A DNA stretch of 64,000 nucleotides from assembly GCA_052140165.1 (NCBI GenBank), contig JBKQUM010000041.1, positions 56,330-120,329 on the forward strand. The letters are read 5' to 3'. The position numbers and the translations under genes were made by a program. This DNA is from Bog-473 sp052140165. Lineage in GTDB: Bacteria; Actinomycetota; Acidimicrobiia; Acidimicrobiales; RAAP-2. Positions 41,941 to 50,162 of the stretch are shown here, one piece after another. The notes beneath the pieces were generated by a model. The model did no database searches, was not told where the DNA came from, and saw only the letters and a program-made list of their open reading frames with translations. The stretch's first letter is position 1; every line of letters begins with the position of its first letter.

Positions 41941-43578
41941 TCAGCGGCCGATCGCGGCGCCCTCGGGGCTCCTCGGGTCCGACGCCGCCACGAGGCGGCG
42001 GCCCCCCTCGCCGTCGCCGTGCACCGCGATGATCTGGGCGCACCCGACCGCGACCGGGTCGAAGGCGCGGATCGCCCGCACCCGGTGCCCGCGTGCGGCC
42101 AGCCCGTCCTGCCACCGGGGGGGCGCGTCCGACTCGACCGCCACCGTGAGGTCCTCGCCCCACCAGAGGCGGAACGGGCCGGCCGCCGGGGCATCGAGGG
42201 TGAGCCGCGGCGCTGCGATGGCGGTTGCCGGGTCCTGCCCGGCGTGGAGGAGGCGCGCCAGGAGCTGGACGATGATCTGCGGCTGCGCGTCGCCCCCCAT
42301 GGCGCCGACGAGATGCGTCAGGGCGCCGCCCCCGGCCGTGACGAGCATCGGGGAGAGGGTGTGGGGGGGTCGCCGCCCCGGCCCTACCTTGGCGGGATGG
42401 CCTTCGACGAGGGAGAAGCCCACGCCGCGGTTGTGCAGGAACACGCCCGTGGAGGGCTCGATCAGGTGCGAGCCGAAGTCGAGCGCGTTGGACTGCGTCA
42501 AGGAGATGCCGAGGCCGTCCGCGTCCATGGCGCACAGATGCGTCGTGTCCCCGTCGGCGAGCCGGGTGACCGCCGGGCCGGTCGTGCCGTGCCCCGGCGC
42601 GACGTCGGGGGGAGCGGCGCGATCGCCGGTGACGCGGGCCACCGCTCTGCCCAGGCGGTCCGGATGGAGGAGCGCGGCTCCGTCGGCGCCGTCGAACAGC
42701 ACGTCGGGACGGTCGTGGCCGACGGCGCGCCACGACTCCACCAGGAGATGCGCCCAGCGCGGGTCGTCGGGGTCCGAGCCGAGACCGGCCGACTCGGCGA
42801 CGGAGGCCCCGGCGAGCGTGAGGTAGCCCTGCGAGGGCGGGGGCACGGTCCAGAGCTCGTGGCCCCAGGCCCCGGCCCGCAGCGGCTGGCACCACTCGGC
42901 GGCGCTGGCGGCGAAGTCTGCGGCCTCGAAGTGCCCGCTCCCGAGCTCCCGCAGACCCCGGCCGAACTCGCCGCCGTAGAAGCCGTCGCGCCCGTCACGC
43001 GCCACGGCGCGCAGGGTGCGCGCGATCCCGGGCACGCGCACGCGTTGGCCGACCTCGAGCGGCCCGCCGGGGCAGAGCTCGCCGGCGCCCGGGAGCGCGT
43101 GGACGAGATGGCTCGCCAGCGCCAGCATGATGGAGGCCGGGAAGCCGTCCTCGGCCAGCTCGATCGCCGGCGCCAGCACTTCGTCGAGCGGGAGCCGGCC
43201 GTGGCGGGCGTGCAAGGCGAGCCAGCCGTCCACGGCACCGGGCACCTGTACGCTGCGGATGTCGCCCCGCAGCGGCATGGTCGTCATCCCCTCGGCGCGC
43301 ATGCGGGCCGCGTCGGACCCGCTGCCGGCGCGCCCGACCGACAGGAGCGCCTCGGGAGTGGATCCCGGCGGGGCCACCATGGCCAGCACGTCGCCACCCA
43401 GGCCGCACAGGTGCGGTCCGACGACCGCCATCGTGGACCCGGTGGCCACGGCCGCATCGGCCGCCGAGCCGCCGCGGGCGAGCATACCGATCCCCGCCGA
43501 CGCGGCGAGCTGGTCGGCCGCCGCCACCATGCCGCGCAAGCCGGATCGGGGGCCGAAGGGAGCCAGCGGGAGGGTCAT
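41941..43578 (-). CDS. Gamma-glutamyltransferase family protein
   Basis: A 545-residue Ntn-hydrolase of the gamma-glutamyltranspeptidase family. The autoprocessing/catalytic Thr lies in DGDTTHLCAMDADG (about 351-364), preceded by the large-subunit motifs ARGGSAADAAVA and GGDVLAMV. The small-subunit signature appears as PPHTLSPMLV and GAMGGDAQPQ. No signal peptide is visible, so it is probably cytoplasmic, unlike periplasmic GGTs. Substrates of cytosolic actinobacterial members vary (glutathione-like or acylated peptides). It is transcribed towards the MFS gene, 154 bases away. Confidence 0.88.
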   Translation of the reverse strand: MTLPLAPFGPRSGLRGMVAAADQLAASAGIGMLARGGSAADAAVATGSTMAVVGPHLCGLGGDVLAMVAPPGSTPEALLSVGRAGSGSDAARMRAEGMTTMPLRGDIRSVQVPGAVDGWLALHARHGRLPLDEVLAPAIELAEDGFPASIMLALASHLVHALPGAGELCPGGPLEVGQRVRVPGIARTLRAVARDGRDGFYGGEFGRGLRELGSGHFEAADFAASAAEWCQPLRAGAWGHELWTVPPPSQGYLTLAGASVAESAGLGSDPDDPRWAHLLVESWRAVGHDRPDVLFDGADGAALLHPDRLGRAVARVTGDRAAPPDVAPGHGTTGPAVTRLADGDTTHLCAMDADGLGISLTQSNALDFGSHLIEPSTGVFLHNRGVGFSLVEGHPAKVGPGRRPPHTLSPMLVTAGGGALTHLVGAMGGDAQPQIIVQLLARLLHAGQDPATAIAAPRLTLDAPAAGPFRLWWGEDLTVAVESDAPPRWQDGLAARGHRVRAIRAFDPVAVGCAQIIAVHGDGEGGRRLVAASDPRSPEGAAIGR

Positions 43579-43670
43579 GGGGGAGCCAGTATGCCCCGAC
43601 CCGCCCGGCGCCTGCGTGGGCCCGGGCGGGGATTTCCACGCGATCGCCCGATTCGGCGGCGCCTCGTCGG

Positions 43671-43715
43671 GGTAATTGTCGGGCGAGGTAATTGTCGGGC
43701 GAGGTAATTGTCGGG
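43671..43715. repeat. Three tandem copies of a 16-bp element
   Basis: GGTAATTGTCGGGCGA occurs at 43671 and 43687 and, with a changed end (GGTAATTGTCGGGTA), at 43703. The array fills the divergent gap between the gamma-glutamyltransferase gene and the small DUF6582-like gene, ending about 30 bases before the latter's ATG. Phased repeats here may bind a regulator of either gene. Confidence 0.8.
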
Positions 43716-43748
43716 TACGGAGCGAGTGACGGTGCGAGGAGGGTCACG

Positions 43749-44036
43749 ATGGCCACGACGAAGCAGAAGGGAGCGGGCGGGCTCAGCACCGCCGAGAAGG
43801 ACGAGCTGCCCGCCAAGGACTTCGCCTTCCCCAAGGAGCGCAAGGAGCCGCTGACCGACGCACGCCACGTCCGCAGCGCCATCGCCCGCTTCGATCAGGT
43901 CGAAGGCGTCACCGACAAGGAACGCGACGAGGCCTGGCGGCGCATCGTGCGTGCGGCCAAGCGGTTCGACGTCAAGATCCGGGAGAAGAGCTGGCGCGAG
44001 CTCGGCGCGGGCGGGAAGGCGAAGAAGAAGAGCTGA
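43749..44036 (+). CDS. DUF6582-like small basic protein
   Basis: A 95-residue Lys-rich protein. The central block FAFPKERKEPLTDARHVRSA (about 27-46) followed by IARFDQVEGV and EKSWRELG matches a family of small actinobacterial proteins (DUF6582, ChaB-like composition) with unknown function. It ends in KAKKKS, suggesting nucleic-acid contact. The ATG at 43749 has GAGGAGG upstream; the longer open frame back to 43692 runs through the 16-bp repeats and was rejected. Confidence 0.8.
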   Translation: MATTKQKGAGGLSTAEKDELPAKDFAFPKERKEPLTDARHVRSAIARFDQVEGVTDKERDEAWRRIVRAAKRFDVKIREKSWRELGAGGKAKKKS

Positions 44037-44061
44037 CCGGCCGGTCCTCCGGCTCGGATCG

Positions 44062-45147
44062 CTACAGCACGACGACCGAGCGCAGCACCTCACCGCGCTG
44101 CATCCGCGCGAAGGCGGCCTCGACCTGGTCGATGCCGATGGTCTCGCTGACGAAGCGGTCGAGGTCGAGCCGCCCGTCGAGGTAGAGGTCCACCAGCACC
44201 GGGAAGTCCCGGGACGGGAGGCAGTCGCCGTACCAGCTCGGCTTCAGCGCGCCGCCGCGCCCGAAGAACTCGATCATGGGCAGGTCGATGCGCATGTCGG
44301 GCGTGGGGACGCCGACCTGGACCAGTGTGCCGGCCAGGTCGCGGGCGAAGAAGGCCTGCTCCATCACCTTGGGGTGCCCGACCGCCTCGATGCACACATC
44401 GGCACCGTTGCCGCCCGTGAGGGAGCGGATCGCCTCGACGGGATCGTTGGCGCTCGCGTCGACCGTGTGGGTGGCACCGAACGAGGTGGCCAACTCGAGC
44501 TTTCCCGGGTCCAGGTCGACGCCGATGACGACCGCCGCCCCGGCGAGCTTCGACCCGGCGACGGCGGCGCACCCCACGCCGCCGCAGCCGAAGACCGCCA
44601 CCGAGTCGCCCAGGCCGACCTGGCCGGTGAAGATGGCCGCGCCGAGCCCCGCCATGACACCGCAGCCGAGCAGACCCACCGCCTCGGGTCGCGCCGACGG
44701 GTTGACCTTGGTGCACTGGCCCGCCGCCACCAAGGTCTTCTCCGCGAAGGCGCCGATGCCCAGCGCGGGGGAGAGCGGCGTGCCGTCGGCGAGGGTCATC
44801 TTCTGGGTCGCGTTGTGGGTGGAGAAGCAGTACCACGGCCGGCCTCTCCGGCACGCCCTGCAGTCGCCGCACACGGCCCGCCAGTTGAGGACGACGAAGT
44901 CGCCCGCCGCCAGGTCCGTGACGTCGGGGCCGACCGACTCGACAGTGCCGGCCGCCTCGTGGCCGAGCAGGAAGGGGAAGTCGTCGTTGATGCCGCCCTC
45001 GCGGTAGTGGAGGTCCGTGTGGCACACGCCACAGGCCCGGACGGCGACGACGGCCTCGCCCGGACCGGGATCGGGCACGACGATCGTCTCGAGCGTGACG
45101 GGAGCACCCTTCTCCCGCGCCACCACACCGCGCACCTGCTGTCCCAT
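44062..45147 (-). CDS. mscR: S-(hydroxymethyl)mycothiol dehydrogenase (MscR type)
   Basis: A 361-residue zinc alcohol dehydrogenase, the same length as the mycobacterial mycothiol-dependent formaldehyde dehydrogenase. Distinctive family stretches are VRGVVAREKGAPV at the start, CGVCHTDLHYREGGINDDFP (catalytic zinc Cys and His), HNATQKMTLADGT, LLGCGVMAGLGAA and the C-terminal GEVLRSVVVL. Structural zinc cysteines are in CGDCRACRRGRPWYC. It oxidises the mycothiol-formaldehyde adduct and may also denitrosylate S-nitrosomycothiol. Its presence implies that the organism makes mycothiol. It is convergent with the DUF6582-like gene. Confidence 0.92.
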   Translation of the reverse strand: MGQQVRGVVAREKGAPVTLETIVVPDPGPGEAVVAVRACGVCHTDLHYREGGINDDFPFLLGHEAAGTVESVGPDVTDLAAGDFVVLNWRAVCGDCRACRRGRPWYCFSTHNATQKMTLADGTPLSPALGIGAFAEKTLVAAGQCTKVNPSARPEAVGLLGCGVMAGLGAAIFTGQVGLGDSVAVFGCGGVGCAAVAGSKLAGAAVVIGVDLDPGKLELATSFGATHTVDASANDPVEAIRSLTGGNGADVCIEAVGHPKVMEQAFFARDLAGTLVQVGVPTPDMRIDLPMIEFFGRGGALKPSWYGDCLPSRDFPVLVDLYLDGRLDLDRFVSETIGIDQVEAAFARMQRGEVLRSVVVL

Positions 45148-45220
45148 GCGGCACCTCCCGTCGGCGAGCCCACATGATGCCCGATCCGCCGGGCGCCCGT
45201 ACGCCCTATCGTGACCCGCG

Positions 45221-46090
45221 ATGCGAGGGGCATACGTCGACGTTCCGGAGGGCTGGACGCGTCTGGGCGGGCGGGGTCTCGGTCCCTTCGTCACCCGAGA
45301 GGTGTTCCGCCGCCCGGACGGCACACGCGTCACCTGGGAGTCACGCTGGCACCGCAAGCACCCCGGGATGCCGGACGGGTCCACGTGGTGGGCGCCCCGC
45401 GCCATCGCTTGGTGGATCGGCGTGCTGTTCGCCGTCGGGTCGGTCTGCTTCGCCCTGGGCTCGTTCCCCCCTTACGCAACGGGTGTCGGCACCAACCCCG
45501 ACGACCTGACCTACTTCATCGGGTCCATCTTCTTCACGACGGCGTCCTTCTTGGTGTACTACGAGACCGCCTCGACGCCCACCTCGCTCGGCCTGGCGCA
45601 GCGCAAGGGTCTCGGGTCGCTCTTCTGGGTGCAGCACCGCCGGATCGACTGGTGGGCCGCCATCATCCAATTCGTCGGCACCCTGTGGTTCAACCGGACC
45701 ACCCTCAGCGCGCTCGTCGTGGGGCTCGGCGCGTCTGCGGACCACCATCCCGTGTGGCGTCCCGATGCCCTCGGGTCGGTCTGCTTCCTGGTCTCGAGCT
45801 GGTTGTCGTGGGCCGAGGAGTGCCACGGGCCGTTCGCCTGGCGCCCGTCGTCCACCTCGTGGTGGATCACCTTGTTGAACCTGGCGGGCTCCGTCGCGTT
45901 CGGCGTTTCGGCCATCGCCTCCTACGTCAAGCCGAACGGCGATCTGGTGAGCCTCGCGTGGACGAATCTGGGCACGTTCGTCGGTGCGGTCTGCTTCCTG
46001 ATCGGAGCTGTCCTCCTGCTGCCCGAGCGGACCCTCGGCAGCCCGTCCGCAGATCCGCGGCCGCGTCCGCGGGTGGTCACGCCGACCTGA
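45221..46090 (+). CDS. Multi-pass membrane protein, possibly YrhK-like
   Basis: A 289-residue membrane protein with about six hydrophobic segments between residues 60 and 270 and Trp-rich helix ends (STWWAPRAIAWWIGVL, IDWWAAIIQFVGTLWFN). The repeated pattern of W-W, G-S-x-x-F and a small-residue helix resembles proteins with YrhK domains, but I am not certain. No catalytic motif is seen. It is divergent from mscR (73-base gap) and is followed by a strong hairpin. Confidence 0.65.
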   Translation: MRGAYVDVPEGWTRLGGRGLGPFVTREVFRRPDGTRVTWESRWHRKHPGMPDGSTWWAPRAIAWWIGVLFAVGSVCFALGSFPPYATGVGTNPDDLTYFIGSIFFTTASFLVYYETASTPTSLGLAQRKGLGSLFWVQHRRIDWWAAIIQFVGTLWFNRTTLSALVVGLGASADHHPVWRPDALGSVCFLVSSWLSWAEECHGPFAWRPSSTSWWITLLNLAGSVAFGVSAIASYVKPNGDLVSLAWTNLGTFVGAVCFLIGAVLLLPERTLGSPSADPRPRPRVVTPT

Positions 46091-46113
46091 GTGGCCGGGC
46101 CTGGAGGGACGCG

Positions 46114-46144
46114 CAACGGCCCCGCCTCGAGGGCGGGGCCGTTG
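46114..46144. terminator. Strong bidirectional hairpin
   Basis: A perfect 13-bp stem CAACGGCCCCGCC / GGCGGGGCCGTTG with a five-base loop (46127-46131) lies between the convergent membrane-protein and secreted-repeat genes. There is no T-run on either side, so it is a hairpin-type terminator of the kind common in actinobacteria. Confidence 0.8.
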
Positions 46145-46184
46145 CCGGTGCCTGCTGCTCCCGTTGGGGAGCGACCGCGAGCGG

Positions 46185-47240
46185 TTACGGGCCGACCAGG
46201 CTGAAGATCCCGCCGAAGGCGCTGACCCCGTCACCGTTGCCGGCCGAGCCGTTCGTGATGAGGCTCGGTGGCGGCCCCGGGTCGACGAGGGGCTGCTCCT
46301 GGTCGTAGAGGTACAACGGGTGGCCGTCGTAGGTCACCTGCTGGGTCCCGTCGGCTCGCCAGATCGTCCCTACTGCGCTTGCGTCGACCCCTGAGCCGAT
46401 CACGGGCGCACCGACCGTCCGCAGCGGGATGAACTCCGTGGCGCACGCGCCGTAGCAGTGGCTGAAGTGCGAGTCACCGCTGAAGGAATAGACGGATACC
46501 GTTGCTCCTCCGGTGCCCGGCAGCATCACTGCCCCCAGCTCGGTCGAGCTGTAGGTCGTGCCCGCCTGGGGCGCTTCGGTCTCGAGGGTGGCCGGACCGG
46601 TCGCCGGCGTGCCCCACGGGGACATCAGGAACCAGGCCGTGTTCCAGGGCGGGAGCGGCTGGACCGTCTCGTAGAAGTCGGCGCCGAAGAACGAGTTCGG
46701 GCCCGGGTCGAAGAGGTAGAGCGGGTGCCCTGCGTAGGTGACTTGGAAGCTGCCCAGGTCGGGCCGGTACACCGAGCCCAGCAGCCACGGGTTCACGCCC
46801 GGGCCGGCGATGGGGCGGCCCGTCGTGGTGAAGGCCGGCCAGTCGGCGCCGGTGTCGGTCTCGGGACCCGTGCACGACAGCGGCCCCTCCGCCTCGCTGA
46901 CGACCACCGTGGTGGTGCAGCCGGCCTGGTACTCGTGGAAGAACGAGGACCCGTAGGTCGACGGGTCGATCGTCGCGTAGTACAGCGACGAGCCGGCCGG
47001 GTACGCGTAGCTGGCCGCCGTGGTCGAAGTGGCCGGGATGTACCCGGCGCCGGCCCCGCCGACGACAAGGACAGGCCCGTACTGGCCCTGTTCCACGGAC
47101 ACCACGGCGGTGCCCGGCACCGGCCGCACGCCTCCGTGCCGGAAGGGGTGATGGAAGGCGTCCGCCGATGCGGCGGCCGCCGGTAGCAACAGCAGGGCCG
47201 CGGCCATCGCGACCGCGCCCATGATCAATTTGTTCCTCAT
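46185..47240 (-). CDS. Secreted protein with two Lipoprotein_15-type repeats
   Basis: A 351-residue exported protein. The signal peptide is clear (LIMGAVAMAAALLLLPAAAA, then ASADA). The C-terminal half holds a full 'secreted repeat of unknown function' unit: CYGACATEFIPL with its two Cys, GTIWRADGTQQVTYDGHPLYLY. A degenerate earlier unit ends in RPDLGSFQVTYAGHPLYLF. These repeats are common in actinobacterial lipoproteins and secreted proteins; this one has no lipobox Cys, so it is probably released or wall-bound. The ATG at 47240 has AGGAG at the right distance. Function unknown. Confidence 0.85.
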   Translation of the reverse strand: MRNKLIMGAVAMAAALLLLPAAAASADAFHHPFRHGGVRPVPGTAVVSVEQGQYGPVLVVGGAGAGYIPATSTTAASYAYPAGSSLYYATIDPSTYGSSFFHEYQAGCTTTVVVSEAEGPLSCTGPETDTGADWPAFTTTGRPIAGPGVNPWLLGSVYRPDLGSFQVTYAGHPLYLFDPGPNSFFGADFYETVQPLPPWNTAWFLMSPWGTPATGPATLETEAPQAGTTYSSTELGAVMLPGTGGATVSVYSFSGDSHFSHCYGACATEFIPLRTVGAPVIGSGVDASAVGTIWRADGTQQVTYDGHPLYLYDQEQPLVDPGPPPSLITNGSAGNGDGVSAFGGIFSLVGP

Positions 47241-47456
47241 TGCGTTGCAGCTCCTCTCGCCAAGGGCCCTGGGGGAGACGACCGGAGTCGTCCTTGTCGC
47301 GGCGGTTCCGTCGGTGACGCGGGGGAGGGGAATCGCCAATTGCAGGTTGGCATCGAGCACGGCGGGGGACCAGGGTGCCAGCACTACCGCCGCGTGCTGG
47401 CGGCACCACCACCGTGCGTCCAGAGAGGGCGGCGGGAAAGAGGGCGGGAGGGAGGG

Positions 47457-47681
47457 CTAGCGCCCCGGCGCGCGGCGACGGCCCCGGAGCGTGCTGGCGA
47501 GGAGGAACGCGGCCGCCAGCAGGGGGAGGAGGATCGCCCCGACCAGGCGGTCGCCGTCGAGCAGGAAGGCCAGAGCCACGATGATCCCCGTGGCCAGGGC
47601 GAGCTCGGGCGTGTCGCCGACGAGGAAGTCCCACCAGAACTTCCCGAACGCCTTCACGCCTCGTGCGAGGAGCTCCGTCAT
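47457..47681 (-). CDS. Small two-helix membrane protein coupled to the COG4280-like gene
   Basis: A 74-residue protein with an amphipathic N-terminus (ARGVKAFGKFWWDFLVGDTPE) and two hydrophobic segments ending in a basic RGRRRAPGR tail. Its ATG overlaps the stop of the larger membrane protein (ATGA), so they are made together and may form a complex. No family name is known to me. Confidence 0.7.
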   Translation of the reverse strand: MTELLARGVKAFGKFWWDFLVGDTPELALATGIIVALAFLLDGDRLVGAILLPLLAAAFLLASTLRGRRRAPGR

Positions 47682-48472
47682 GTCGCCGGGCTCTCCTCGG
47701 GAGAGGGTGCCGGGAGCTTGGTCCTCATGAACGCCGTGTAGCCCACGGTCACGGCGATGAAGAACCCGACCAGCACCGGGATGGCCAGGTCGCTCCCGGG
47801 CCAGTTGACGCCGGCGCCCTCCCCGACCCAGAAGATGCCGAAGCTCGTGAGCATGATGCCGACGGCGGTCTTGATCGCGTTCTCCGGCACCTCGCTGAGC
47901 TGTCGGGACACGACGAGGCCGACGACGGCCACCAGGAGCAGCGCCGCCGCGGCCGCCAGCGCGGCCAGTCCCAGGCGGTGCTGGGCCGCCCCCAGGCTGA
48001 TGACGATCAGGACCACCTCGGTGCCTTCGAGGAACACGCCCTTGAAGGCGACCACGAAGGCCACGCCGTCGCGCCCCGAGTGGACGCGGGCCCGTCCCGG
48101 CGCCGCTCCCTCGGTGCCGGTCTCGCTGAGCTCGGCCACCGTGTCGGCGTAGATCTTGTCCTCGTCGTGCAGGTCCTTGTGGCCGCTGGCGCGCAGGATC
48201 GCCTTGCGGAGCCAGGAGAGGCCGAGCACGAGCAGGAGCGCGCCCACGACGACCCGCAGCGCATCGAGCGGGATGTAGCGGACCAACGGGACGCCGACCA
48301 CCACCACGAGCACCCCGAGCACCACTGCCGCCGCCGCCGCTCCCTCGAGGGCGGAGCGCCAGCCGCGGCTCACGCCGGCCGCCACCACGATGGTGAGCGC
48401 CTCCACCATCTCCACCGTGCTGGCCCCGAAGACGGCCAGGACGAGGACGATGGTGGACGAGGTGGAATGCAT
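47678..48472 (-). CDS. COG4280-like polytopic membrane protein
   Basis: A 264-residue membrane protein with about seven helices and an internal duplication. GASTVEMVEALTIVVAAG near the N-terminus is echoed by KGVFLEGTEVVLIVISLG after a central acidic loop (about 95-130). Conserved Glu pairs inside helices recall cation-transport families such as iron permeases and UPF0016, so metal-ion transport is a reasonable guess. The start at 48472 has no good ribosome site; it is divergent from the second amidohydrolase, 112 bases away. Confidence 0.7.
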   Translation of the reverse strand: MHSTSSTIVLVLAVFGASTVEMVEALTIVVAAGVSRGWRSALEGAAAAAVVLGVLVVVVGVPLVRYIPLDALRVVVGALLLVLGLSWLRKAILRASGHKDLHDEDKIYADTVAELSETGTEGAAPGRARVHSGRDGVAFVVAFKGVFLEGTEVVLIVISLGAAQHRLGLAALAAAAALLLVAVVGLVVSRQLSEVPENAIKTAVGIMLTSFGIFWVGEGAGVNWPGSDLAIPVLVGFFIAVTVGYTAFMRTKLPAPSPEESPAT

Positions 48473-48584
48473 CGGAATCGCCGACGAAATTACCGGACCG
48501 GCGCCCCACCCCCGCCACGATGGTCCGGCGGTAGTGTGCGGGGCACTGACCAGGGAGATCCTCCCTGGCGAAGGGAGGGTTGCC

Positions 48585-49949
48585 ATGGGTGGGGACGCCA
48601 ATGGCCCGGCCGAGCGAACGGGCCGCAATTACATCGTCGTGTCGGCTGACACCCACGCCTCGCCGGACAGCCTCGAGCACTTCCTCTCCTACGTCGACCC
48701 GGCCCGGCGCGAGGCCGTGGCGGGCTTCGGCGACATGTCGTCGTTGGCCATCTCGATGTTCGGTGGCTTCGACCCCGGTGAGGTCGACGAGTCCGATCCG
48801 GTGCGGGCGACCGCGGCCAGGCGCCTGGCCGGCATGGGCGTCGACACCGACGCGGCCAAGGGATGGCTCGCGCACTACGGCACGGACTGGGTGGTGCCGG
48901 GCGACGGTGGCGGGCGCCGCCTCGCCGTCCTCGAGGAGCAGGGGATCCATGCCGAGGTGACCCTGCCGGGGCCGATCCTCGCCGGGGGGTTGTCGCCGGC
49001 CATGTACCTCGGCGCGGCAACCGACAAGGGTCTCGAGGTCGTCTGGCCCGCGCTGCACGGCTACATGCGGTGGCTGGCCGAGTTCTGCGCCGCCGCGCCC
49101 GGTCGCCGGGCGGGCTGCATGCCGATCGACTTCCACGACATGGAGCGCGCGGTCGAGGAGGTGGCGTGGGCGCGGGACAACGGGATCTTCGGGGGCGTCA
49201 TGCTCCCGGCCATGTCGGTGACGTCCCGGCTGCCCGGGTATGCCGACGACTACTACGAGCCGTTCTGGAGCGCCTGCGAGGACCACGGCATGGTGGTCAA
49301 CCTGCACACCGGCGCGTCCGGATCGGCCACGGACACGAAGTTCCTCTACGACGCGGAGCACGGCGGGATGCTGGGCCTGTACGAGGTCTTCGTCTTCACC
49401 CGGAGGCCACTGTGGTTCATGATCTTCGGCGGCGTCTTCGACCGCCATCCGGACCTCAAGGTGGTGGTGACGGAGAACGGCGTGCAGTGGCTGCCGTCGC
49501 TCATCCGCGACATGGAGTCGTTCTTCGACACGCACGGGGGTGCGCCCGTGCGCAGCTACCTGAAGATGCGCCCGCGCGACTACTTCGAGAAGCACGTCTA
49601 CATGGGCGGGTCCCTCATGAAGCGCTACGAGGCCGAGATGCGGTACGAGATCGGTATCGACAAGCTGATGTGGGGCGCCGACTACCCGCATCTCGAGGGT
49701 GCCGCCCCGGTCCACCGAGAGACGCTGCGGTACATCTTCGGCGGCCTGCCCGAGGAGGACATCCGGCGCATCCTGGGCGCGAACGCCGTCGGATTGTGGG
49801 GCTTCGACGCGGATCTGCTGCAGGCCGTGGCCGACCGGGTCGGGCCGACGGTGCAGGACCTGGCGACGCCGCTGGAGCTGGCGGACATCGAGGACACGTT
49901 CAGCTGGAGCCTCGCTCGTCCCGTCCCACTCGCCGCAGCACGCGCCTGA
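48585..49949 (+). CDS. Amidohydrolase family protein (Amidohydrolase_2), second copy
   Basis: A 454-residue TIM-barrel hydrolase with the metal-site motif VVSADTHAS near residue 20, VNLHTGASG in the middle, FGGVFDRHPDLKVVVTENG, and WGADYPHLEGAAP near the C-terminus. It is the same broad family as the protein at 1056-2315 but clearly diverged. The ATG at 48585 follows GGAGGG by about five bases; longer frames run into the membrane-protein gene and were rejected. It stands alone on its strand, so its pathway is unclear. Confidence 0.87.
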   Translation: MGGDANGPAERTGRNYIVVSADTHASPDSLEHFLSYVDPARREAVAGFGDMSSLAISMFGGFDPGEVDESDPVRATAARRLAGMGVDTDAAKGWLAHYGTDWVVPGDGGGRRLAVLEEQGIHAEVTLPGPILAGGLSPAMYLGAATDKGLEVVWPALHGYMRWLAEFCAAAPGRRAGCMPIDFHDMERAVEEVAWARDNGIFGGVMLPAMSVTSRLPGYADDYYEPFWSACEDHGMVVNLHTGASGSATDTKFLYDAEHGGMLGLYEVFVFTRRPLWFMIFGGVFDRHPDLKVVVTENGVQWLPSLIRDMESFFDTHGGAPVRSYLKMRPRDYFEKHVYMGGSLMKRYEAEMRYEIGIDKLMWGADYPHLEGAAPVHRETLRYIFGGLPEEDIRRILGANAVGLWGFDADLLQAVADRVGPTVQDLATPLELADIEDTFSWSLARPVPLAAARA

Positions 49950-50162
49950 AGAGGCCGCCGCGCTGCACCTGCCGGACCCGTTCCGGCGGCCACGGCCACG
50001 CAGTGGCCGATCGGCTCCGTCACGTCCGCGGTTGTCGTCGTCGCGCGTCGAGATACACGCTGGAGAACGGTCGCGCACGAACGCGCGGCGCGCCGTGCAA
50101 TTGTTCTGACACCTCGATGCGTTCTCCGTGGGACTGTCACACCCGCGTGGTTCCATGAGCCC

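Noticed and set aside
47457..50156. Very long minus-strand open frame (899 codons) covering 47457-50156
   Set aside because: It runs antisense through the amidohydrolase and membrane-protein genes with low-complexity Arg/Gly/His content. Only its last 74 codons, which overlap the COG4280-like stop and have membrane helices, are accepted as a gene.
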